Shown: positions 1 to 5,142 of the stretch, one piece after another
How positions within the stretch are numbered: the stretch's first letter is position 1
How the letters are laid out: each line of letters begins with the position of its first letter
Origin: a bacterium
GTDB lineage: Archaea > Thermoproteota > Nitrososphaeria > Nitrososphaerales > CADDZS01
Length of the DNA: 6,316 nucleotides
Assembly: GCA_027310845.1 (NCBI GenBank)
Contig: DAIDAB010000112.1
Location: forward strand, 1-6,316
Reading direction: 5' to 3'
The notes under the pieces: generated by a model
Seen by the model: the letters and a program-made list of their open reading frames with translations, nothing else
Databases searched by the model: none
Told to the model about the DNA's origin: nothing
Program-made: the position numbers and the translations under genes

Positions 1-8
1 CGCGAGCT

Positions 9-14
9 AAAGGA
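9..14 (+). promoter_or_regulatory. Shine-Dalgarno-like AAAGGA before nuoA
   Basis: An AAAGGA run lies 6 bases before an ATG at 21 and 17 bases before the ATG at 32 that opens the NuoA frame. Its spacing suits the ATG at 21, but that ATG reads only 12 codons (to TGA at 57-59). The site may serve nuoA loosely, serve a tiny leader ORF, or be chance. Only 8 bases of context exist upstream. Confidence 0.3.
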
Positions 15-31
15 ATTTTTATGATGCCAGC

Positions 32-385
32 ATGGCAGGGGCATTCTTACTTGTATTGATGACTGCTGGCTTTGGATTGTTATTCGCTCTGCCAGTCCTG
101 ATAATCCCTTTCTTCTTCGCACCTAGAAACAAGACTCCGATGAAGCTTGCCACCTTCGAAGCTGGGCAGGTTCCAACTGGTGATGCACGCGTTCATTTAC
201 TTATGCAATATTATCCATACTTACTGATCTTTGTTATCTTTGACGTGATATCGATGTTTCTTTTCGCATGGGCATCCACAGTTGTGGTTCTCTCTGCAGC
301 TTACATTGTTGGAATTTTTCTCGGTATCATCTTTATACCACTAGGATACGGAATCCATTTGGCGAGGAATCTGGATCTATGGTAG
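32..385 (+). CDS. nuoA: NADH-quinone oxidoreductase-like complex I subunit A (ND3 family)
   Basis: Small membrane subunit at the junction of the hydrophilic and membrane arms of complex I, next to NuoH, NuoJ and NuoK. The 117-residue product has three membrane helices (about 4-29, 61-80 and 83-108). The conserved matrix-side loop is FEAG at 42-45, and the TM2 signature is FVIFDV at 67-72 followed by FLFAW. E43 and D71 match conserved acidic residues. The position that is Glu in E. coli (E81, in FDVE) is Ile here (I73). The loop Cys of mitochondrial ND3 is Ala. ATG 32 is chosen because it gives a full first helix and the frame has a stop at 8-10 with no other ATG between. Length matches the family (about 115-147). 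The stop overlaps nuoB by 7 bases. Confidence 0.95.
   Translation: MAGAFLLVLMTAGFGLLFALPVLIIPFFFAPRNKTPMKLATFEAGQVPTGDARVHLLMQYYPYLLIFVIFDVISMFLFAWASTVVVLSAAYIVGIFLGIIFIPLGYGIHLARNLDLW
364..369 (+). promoter_or_regulatory. Ribosome binding site for nuoB inside nuoA
   Basis: GAGGAA ends 9 bases before the ATG at 379, inside the last codons of nuoA. It supports ATG 379 over the in-frame ATG at 268, which would make nuoB overlap nuoA by more than 100 bases. Confidence 0.55.
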
Positions 386-921
386 CCCAACAGGTAGAGA
401 CAAAGAAGCCGGGAACTGCAAGGGAAGGTCCTGGTCTGAGTATTCTTGTGGGTAAGATGAAGGAAGTCATCCAATGGGCTATCGCCGACCCGATGACCTA
501 CCTTGCTAACTGGGGACGCCTTTACTCTCTTTGGCCTGTTCATCTTGAGACTGCGTGTTGCAGCATTGAATTCGGAGCTGTCTCGGGATCAAGATATGAT
601 TGTGAACGCTTTGGAATCTTGGAAGCTTTTGGTTCTTTGCGGCAATGCGATCTGATCGTAGTGCATGGCACCGTCACAAGAAAGATGGCACCTCGCCTCA
701 GATGGATATACGATCAAATGCCCGAACCAAAATGGGTGATCGCTATGGGCGCGTGTTCTATTACTGGCGGAGTTTACTTTGACTCTTACAATGTGCTGCC
801 TGGGGTTGACCAGGTGGTTCCGGTCGATGTGTACGTGCCTGGTTGTCCTCCGAGGCCTGAGGAGTTGATTGATGCTTTTGTCATGCTTCAGGACAAGATC
901 AGAAAGTCCAACATCAGATAG
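379..921 (+). CDS. nuoB: Complex I subunit B (PSST family), terminal N2 [4Fe-4S] cluster
   Basis: Holds the last iron-sulfur cluster (N2), which passes electrons to the quinone at the NuoB/NuoD interface. The 180-residue product has all four N2 ligands: the tandem pair C60-C61 (ETACCSIEF), C126 (MGACSITGG) and C156 (VPGCPPRPEEL). The HGTVTRKMAP stretch (96-105) is also typical of the family. Residues 1-20 are a polar tail, probably flexible. The frame is open back to 268, but the start at 379 places the protein at normal length, has a GAGGAA site 9 bases upstream, and overlaps the nuoA stop by 7 bases, which suggests translational coupling. B-type subunits also occur in membrane [NiFe] hydrogenases, but the neighbouring NuoD lacks the nickel ligands, so this is complex I. 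Confidence 0.97.
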   Translation: MVAQQVETKKPGTAREGPGLSILVGKMKEVIQWAIADPMTYLANWGRLYSLWPVHLETACCSIEFGAVSGSRYDCERFGILEAFGSLRQCDLIVVHGTVTRKMAPRLRWIYDQMPEPKWVIAMGACSITGGVYFDSYNVLPGVDQVVPVDVYVPGCPPRPEELIDAFVMLQDKIRKSNIR

Positions 922-929
922 ATCACGCA

Positions 930-1436
930 ATGTCAGCCACACAGCCGAAGATGGAGCTTCCGAGAGAGGAAAAGGCACTCGTGGCTGCTCTTTCATCGCT
1001 AGGCGAAAAAGTGAAACTCGCGTTTGCAAAGCCAAATAGAATCAAGATTTTTGCGGAGAGAAACGACGTCGTTGAAGTTTCTCGCTTCATTCGTGACAAC
1101 CTGCACTTTGATCACTGCGCCAACGTCACTGGAACCGATTTTCCGAAAGACAAACAAATTGAGATCACATATCATTTTGGTTCCATTGACGGTGAAGGTT
1201 TGAGAAGAATCATCTTATCTCTTGCTTGCAAAGTTCCCTCGGCTGATGCAAGACTTCCTTCGCTGATCAATGAGTTCCCAAGTGTGGAATTGCACGAAAG
1301 GGAGACTGCGGAGATGCTTGGCGTGGTTTTCGATGGACATCCGAACCTAAAGCGACTACTTCTACCTGAGGATTGGAACGATATTCCCCCAATGCTCAAA
1401 GCTTACAGGTTGCCCGGACGACTGGAAGGAGAGTGA
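930..1436 (+). CDS. nuoC: Complex I subunit C (30-kDa family)
   Basis: Structural subunit of the hydrophilic arm that packs against NuoD and NuoB; it carries no cofactor. The 168-residue product ends in the 30-kDa family signature: HERE at 122-125, then EMLGVVFDGHPNL and RLLLPEDW (to 149), followed by the proline-containing tail. The usual Met-Phe of the 'DMFGI' element is Met-Leu (M129, L130). It is a separate gene, not fused to nuoD as in E. coli nuoCD. The start at 930 follows nuoB by 8 bases and has no clear Shine-Dalgarno site, so translation probably depends on coupling. An in-frame ATG at 951 (M8) is possible and would cost only a short polar tail. Confidence 0.95.
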   Translation: MSATQPKMELPREEKALVAALSSLGEKVKLAFAKPNRIKIFAERNDVVEVSRFIRDNLHFDHCANVTGTDFPKDKQIEITYHFGSIDGEGLRRIILSLACKVPSADARLPSLINEFPSVELHERETAEMLGVVFDGHPNLKRLLLPEDWNDIPPMLKAYRLPGRLEGE

Positions 1437-1440
1437 AAGG
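1437..1440 (+). promoter_or_regulatory. Ribosome binding site that favours ATG 1449 for nuoD
   Basis: AAGG directly after the nuoC stop (1434-1436) is 8 bases before ATG 1449, but only 2 bases before the in-frame TTG at 1443. The spacing argues for ATG 1449, two codons shorter than the longest frame. A second purine run (GGAAGGAG, 1424-1431) lies further up, inside nuoC. Confidence 0.45.
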
Positions 1441-1448
1441 TCTTGTCG

Positions 1449-2576
1449 ATGCCGGTTGGGGCGACCGGAATCTCTACTCAGCAGGTTGAAGAGGACAAGC
1501 TCGTCGTGAGCATTGGTCCACAACATCCTGGAGCAGGTCACTTTCGTTTCACTATAACTGTGGAAGGGGATATGATAGTTGATGTCCTTCCGGACCCTGG
1601 ATACGTCCATCGAGGGGCTGAGAAACAGACAGAGTACCGTAATTATACACAGAGCATTCCATTGTTAGAGCGCTCATCTCTCACAGATGTGACAAACATC
1701 ATAGGGCCATACTCTCTTGCCGCAGAAGAGCTCATGGGCATTGAGATCCCACCTCGAGCGCAGTACCTCAGGATGATAATGTCTGAGAATCAACGGATAA
1801 TCAGCCATCTCTACTGGCTAGGAATTCAGGCCATTTTCTTAGGTCATTCAACAATGTTCATGTGGCCTTTGGGAGATAGAGACCTGCTCATCGACTTGGG
1901 TGAGATGATTGGAGGTGCTCGAATTACCTACTCCTACTGGATTCCAGGAGGAGTAAGAAACGACATACCAGGCAATTTCAAGGAGAGAGCGCTGAAGACC
2001 TACGATTACTTTGAGAAGCGGCTTGTCGATTATGAGAGAATATTTTTTGAGAACCCGCTTTTCCTGAAAAGGACGCAAGGCGTAGGGGTACTCAAGAGAG
2101 AAGAAGCTATCAGGTTCGGTGTTGTCGGCCCTGTTCTAAGAGCTTCTGATGTGAAGAGCGATACGAGGCTAGACGAGCCGTATTGTTTATACAAGGATGT
2201 CAATTTCGAAGTTCCTGTTTACAAGGAATGTGACACTTGGGCTCGATGCATGGTTCATCTATTCGAGATGCGACAGAGCATACGGATTATCAGACAAATT
2301 CTTGAGAAAATACCTTCAGGCTCCGTACGCGTTAAACTCTCTCCGCAGCAGCGAACGCGGCCTGGAGAAGCGTATGCAAGAGTCGAGGCGTCAAGGGGGG
2401 CAATGGCATTTCATATAATTTCAGATGGCGGGACAAAGCCCTACAGAACGAAGATCAGTGTACCTTCCTTCAGGAACTTGATTGTTCTGAAGAAATTACT
2501 TATTGGCTCTCATGTCGCAGACATGCCAGCGATTTACTGGAGTCTTGACTACTGGCCGGTCGAGGCAGACAGATAG
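1449..2576 (+). CDS. nuoD: Complex I subunit D (49-kDa family), quinone-site subunit
   Basis: Forms, with NuoB, the chamber where quinone is reduced by cluster N2. The 375-residue product has the family landmarks in order: GPQHP (23-27), GYVHRGAEK (51-59), EYRNYTQ (62-68), PPRAQYLR (101-108), the GAR/PGGV region (156-169) and the conserved C-terminus ending VEADR. It has only three Cys (246, 261, 267), none in CxxC pairs, so the nickel ligands of [NiFe] hydrogenases are absent. Two residues known to bind the quinone head group in T. thermophilus Nqo4, His38 and Tyr87, are changed: the loop reads HPGAGHF with His displaced by one position in a shortened loop, and the Tyr position is L78. A TTG start at 1443 is the alternative. 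It follows nuoC after 12 bases and precedes nuoH by 16. Confidence 0.97.
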   Translation: MPVGATGISTQQVEEDKLVVSIGPQHPGAGHFRFTITVEGDMIVDVLPDPGYVHRGAEKQTEYRNYTQSIPLLERSSLTDVTNIIGPYSLAAEELMGIEIPPRAQYLRMIMSENQRIISHLYWLGIQAIFLGHSTMFMWPLGDRDLLIDLGEMIGGARITYSYWIPGGVRNDIPGNFKERALKTYDYFEKRLVDYERIFFENPLFLKRTQGVGVLKREEAIRFGVVGPVLRASDVKSDTRLDEPYCLYKDVNFEVPVYKECDTWARCMVHLFEMRQSIRIIRQILEKIPSGSVRVKLSPQQRTRPGEAYARVEASRGAMAFHIISDGGTKPYRTKISVPSFRNLIVLKKLLIGSHVADMPAIYWSLDYWPVEADR

Positions 2577-2583
2577 GAAGGAG
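2576..2583 (+). promoter_or_regulatory. Strong ribosome binding site setting a TTG start for nuoH
   Basis: GGAAGGAG spans the last base of the nuoD stop codon and ends 9 bases before TTG 2593. It is the best Shine-Dalgarno match in the window and decides the nuoH start: the only in-frame ATGs upstream (from 2503) lie inside nuoD, and the next ATG downstream would remove more than 60 residues. Confidence 0.65.
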
Positions 2584-2592
2584 CGAAATCAC

Positions 2593-3807
2593 TTGGCAGA
2601 ACTTACTACATTCGAACAATTCGTAAAGCGAGTACTCGAGATTGTCTTCTGGGTGCTTATTTTTCTGCCGTTGGTAATACTACCAGTGTTTTATCTAGTC
2701 TATGTTCTTCCAGTTGAACTACAGTGCAATTTTGTATTATTGGGCTGCAGCCACAGTATCGATTGGGCTACTGCGCTTTACATGTTCAGCCCTAATCAAC
2801 TGAATCCTTTTGATCCTACTTCTTTCATAAGCTCAATGGGACTGGGGGCAAGCTCAATTTTGTTCAGAGCAGGATTCTTTCCCGGCCTGACATTTGTAGC
2901 TGTTTTGTCTTCCTTTGTTATATGGTATGAAAGAAAGCTGTTGGCGAAAATGCAGTACAGGGTCGGGCCACTGTACGCAGGCCGCGTAGGAGGAATTTTC
3001 CAGTCTTTCGCTGACCTTTTCAAACTACTCTTCAAAGAAATCGTGATACCTGCAAAAGCCGACAGACTGATGTTCCTGGCCCCAGTCTTTGGAATGATGG
3101 CTCTTGGCGGGGCACTCATCGGAATTGTCCCAGTGGGGGCAAACGAATTCGTCGCCTCCTCGCCGTACTCTCTCTTAATTGCGCTTGCTATCTTGAGCTT
3201 CTTTCCATTGGTCACGCTGATCGCAGGCTGGGCAAGCAACAACAAGTTCTCATTCATTGGTGCCATAAGAGCCCTGTACCAGATGATCTCATACGAGATT
3301 CCATTGATTCTCTCTGTTATTGGCGTCGTGATTCTTGCCGGATCGCTCGACTTTACTGGAATCGTAAATTCGCAGAACAAGATATGGTTCATTGCACCCA
3401 TGATTCTCGGGGCGATAGTGTTCTATATCACAGCAATGGCTGAGGTCGAGCGGATTCCTTTCGATCTTCCGGAGGCGGATAGCGAGCTTGTCGCTGGCTG
3501 GCTCACCGAGTACACGAGCATGGTGTTTGGGACGATAAATCTCGCAATCTACATCAAGCTATACGCAATGTCTGCTATTTTCACACTTCTTTTCCTCGGG
3601 GGATGGTCAGGACCTGCGCCTGTTCCTGACTTTGTTTGGTTTCTGATCAAGACGATCATAGTGATGACGATTTTCATAATTCCGCGAGGAGCGAACCCGA
3701 GGATACGAATAGATCAACTAATCGACCTTGGATGGGTGTGGCTCATCGGATTATCGTTTCTCAACATATTCATTGCCCTAGTCTTGAAGGCTTCAGGATT
3801 GTTATAG
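2593..3807 (+). CDS. nuoH: Complex I subunit H (ND1 family), with N-terminal extension
   Basis: Membrane subunit that lines the quinone entry tunnel and begins the chain of charged residues leading to the pumps. The 404-residue product carries WYERK (111-115), the RVGP...G...QSFAD.FKLLFKE block (123-149), SYE (233-235) and PFDLPEADSELVAG (289-302) followed by TEYTSM, the classic ND1 signatures. E235, E284, D291, E294, D296 and E298 keep the acidic series, with N replaced by E286 in the usual 'NR.PFD'. About nine membrane helices are visible. The first (about 17-40) is extra: ERK sits at 113-115, against about 36 in E. coli NuoH (325 residues), so there is an added helix plus a roughly 50-residue loop containing C45 and C52. 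Translation starts at TTG, supported by GGAAGGAG 9 bases upstream. Confidence 0.95.
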   Translation: MAELTTFEQFVKRVLEIVFWVLIFLPLVILPVFYLVYVLPVELQCNFVLLGCSHSIDWATALYMFSPNQLNPFDPTSFISSMGLGASSILFRAGFFPGLTFVAVLSSFVIWYERKLLAKMQYRVGPLYAGRVGGIFQSFADLFKLLFKEIVIPAKADRLMFLAPVFGMMALGGALIGIVPVGANEFVASSPYSLLIALAILSFFPLVTLIAGWASNNKFSFIGAIRALYQMISYEIPLILSVIGVVILAGSLDFTGIVNSQNKIWFIAPMILGAIVFYITAMAEVERIPFDLPEADSELVAGWLTEYTSMVFGTINLAIYIKLYAMSAIFTLLFLGGWSGPAPVPDFVWFLIKTIIVMTIFIIPRGANPRIRIDQLIDLGWVWLIGLSFLNIFIALVLKASGLL

Positions 3808-3822
3808 AGGATAAAGAAGAAG

Positions 3823-4320
3823 ATGAGCATCGTCACAGGCACGTTTAGAGCTCTCGCAGCTGCACTGAAGCAGCTTCCGAAAAAAAGAATGACTCTCAGA
3901 TATCCAGAGACACAATTGGAGATGCCGGGATACTATACTTACGACCCGAAGCTCGGCGTCGCAAAACCTGGATACAAGGGACGCCATATATTATGGCTTG
4001 ACAAATGCACAGGCTGTCAACTTTGCTCAATCGCATGCGAGAACATCTCGCAGGCGATCGAAATGGTGAAGGTGAACAGGGCCCAGCCAAACAACAAGAA
4101 ATCAATCTTCCCGCAAGTCGACTACGCAAAGTGCGTGTTCTGCGGTTTCTGCGTGGACGCGTGCCCTTTCTACGCACTTGGTATGACTGACGATTTTAAT
4201 TTGGTCGCCTACACAAAGAAGGAATTGGTCTACTCTCCAGAGAAGCTTGCGGTACCTCCCAAGGTCACGAGACCAAAGGTCAAAGTCAAATTCGAGAAGG
4301 ATGTGGCCTTCCATGAATGA
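3823..4320 (+). CDS. nuoI: Complex I subunit I (TYKY family), 2x[4Fe-4S] ferredoxin-like
   Basis: Carries clusters N6a and N6b, which relay electrons to N2 in NuoB. The 165-residue product has an amphipathic N-terminal stretch (about 4-19) likely lying on the membrane, MTLRYPE (23-29), GRH (53-55) and two CxxCxxCxxxC motifs: C62, C65, C68, C72 and C104, C107, C110, C114. The second is followed by the usual Pro (CP); the first is followed by Glu (CENIS) instead. The C-terminal tail from 145 is rich in Lys, Val and Pro. Because nuoE, F and G are absent between D and H, this subunit may be the entry point for electrons from a ferredoxin-like or other donor, which is inference. It follows nuoH after 15 bases; a GAGG at 3807-3810 is a weak ribosome site. 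It overlaps nuoJ by 8 bases. Confidence 0.96.
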   Translation: MSIVTGTFRALAAALKQLPKKRMTLRYPETQLEMPGYYTYDPKLGVAKPGYKGRHILWLDKCTGCQLCSIACENISQAIEMVKVNRAQPNNKKSIFPQVDYAKCVFCGFCVDACPFYALGMTDDFNLVAYTKKELVYSPEKLAVPPKVTRPKVKVKFEKDVAFHE

Positions 4321-4804
4321 AGAGATTATCTTTGCTGCGCTCGCTGCACTGACCATTGTTGCGGCGATTGTTTCGCTTGAGGCGAGGCAGGTTGTCTATG
4401 GCGCAATTTCACTAGCCTTTTCTTTCCTTGGTGTTGCAGGACTTTTCATTCTTCTCAATGCTACTTTCGTCGCCTTGTTTCAGATCATAGTTTACATTGG
4501 GGCTATTGCGGTGTTGATACTATTCACCGTGATGCTTGTTACGAAGGATGTAGAAGCTGAATCAAAAAGAGAACCAATCCGTCCCTTTGCGATCCTGATT
4601 GCGGTTGCCTTGGCGGTTGTTGTGAGTCTTGTGGCCTCTTTTTCCAACTTTACGAACACGTACGCAGTTTCTTCAAACCTGACCGTTGCTAACATAGGCG
4701 CTCTTCTGACTGGAGAGTATTCCTTTGCACTCGAAATTCTTGCACTGATCCTTGGCGCTTCCATTGTAGGCGCATTGACACTTGCCAAGCTAGATAAGGA
4801 GTGA
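4313..4804 (+). CDS. nuoJ: Complex I subunit J (ND6 family)
   Basis: Membrane subunit whose third helix changes shape during turnover and links the quinone chamber to the proton channels. The 163-residue product has five helices (about 5-21, 27-50, 53-76, 92-111, 137-158). The TM3 signature is FQIIVYIGAIAVLILF (56-71), and the C-terminal block IGALLTGEYSFALE (128-141) followed by GASIVGALTLAK is also typical. The gene is intact, unlike the split J of many methanogens. ATG 4313 overlaps the nuoI stop by 8 bases. An in-frame ATG at 4301 would add four residues (MWPS) but lies directly against the GAGAAGG run at 4294-4300, so the later ATG is preferred. Confidence 0.93.
   Translation: MNEEIIFAALAALTIVAAIVSLEARQVVYGAISLAFSFLGVAGLFILLNATFVALFQIIVYIGAIAVLILFTVMLVTKDVEAESKREPIRPFAILIAVALAVVVSLVASFSNFTNTYAVSSNLTVANIGALLTGEYSFALEILALILGASIVGALTLAKLDKE
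4796..4801 (+). promoter_or_regulatory. Ribosome binding site for nuoK
   Basis: AAGGAG overlaps the end of nuoJ and lies 14 bases before ATG 4816, a longer spacing than usual. It ends on the first base of an in-frame GTG at 4801, which therefore cannot use it. This favours ATG 4816, though not strongly. Confidence 0.4.
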
Positions 4805-4815
4805 AGAAAATCAAA

Positions 4816-5124
4816 ATGATTCCACTCGTAGACTGGATTGTGCTTTCGACGATACTTCTTGCTATCGGAATTTATGGACTAGTTGCGAAAGGAAATGCAC
4901 TGCGCCTATTCTTTGCGATTGAGATAATAGTGAACGCCGCAAACCTGAACTTAGTGGCCTTTTCGCATTACCTCGCAACCCCTAATGCAATCGGACAGAC
5001 CTTTGCGCTTTTCTCTATTGCCATCGCAGCTGCTGAAGCGGCCGTGGGCCTTGCGATTGTTGTTGTGGCCTTCCGCCTAAACAAGAACGTTGACGTTTTC
5101 CGTTTAAGGAAACTCAAACACTAA
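4816..5124 (+). CDS. nuoK: Complex I subunit K (ND4L family)
   Basis: Small membrane subunit with two buried glutamates on the central proton pathway. The 102-residue product has three helices (about 6-24, 29-50, 61-86). E36 (AIEIIVNAANL) and E74 (AAAEAAVGLA) match E36 and E72 of E. coli NuoK, both needed for pumping. The start at ATG 4816 gives MIPL, the same N-terminus as the E. coli protein; the longer frame from GTG 4801 would add MKKIK and overlap the nuoJ stop. Length equals the family norm (about 100). It ends in a basic tail (RLRKLKH) and precedes nuoM by 18 bases. Confidence 0.96.
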   Translation: MIPLVDWIVLSTILLAIGIYGLVAKGNALRLFFAIEIIVNAANLNLVAFSHYLATPNAIGQTFALFSIAIAAAEAAVGLAIVVVAFRLNKNVDVFRLRKLKH

Positions 5125-5142
5125 CCAAGAGAGAAAAAGGAA

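Noticed and set aside
268..378. Longer nuoB reading from ATG 268
   Set aside because: It would overlap nuoA by more than 100 bases and add 37 residues unlike any NuoB N-terminus; ATG 379 has a ribosome site and gives the normal length.
589..1035. Antisense open frame of 148 codons across nuoB and nuoC
   Set aside because: It covers the strongly conserved N2-binding region of nuoB on the other strand and has no family features.
2503..2592. Longer nuoH reading from ATG 2503
   Set aside because: The extra 30 residues are the out-of-frame reading of the conserved nuoD C-terminus; TTG 2593 has the best ribosome site in the window.
2796..3401. Antisense open frame of 201 codons across nuoH
   Set aside because: It lies wholly inside a certain gene on the other strand, has a Ser/Pro/Ile-rich product without a recognisable motif, and no ribosome site was seen; a shadow of nuoH codon use.
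379..4320. Membrane [NiFe] hydrogenase (Ech/Mbh type) instead of complex I
   Set aside because: NuoD has no CxxC pair at either end and ends in the complex I VEADR tail; A, J and K of complex I type are also present.
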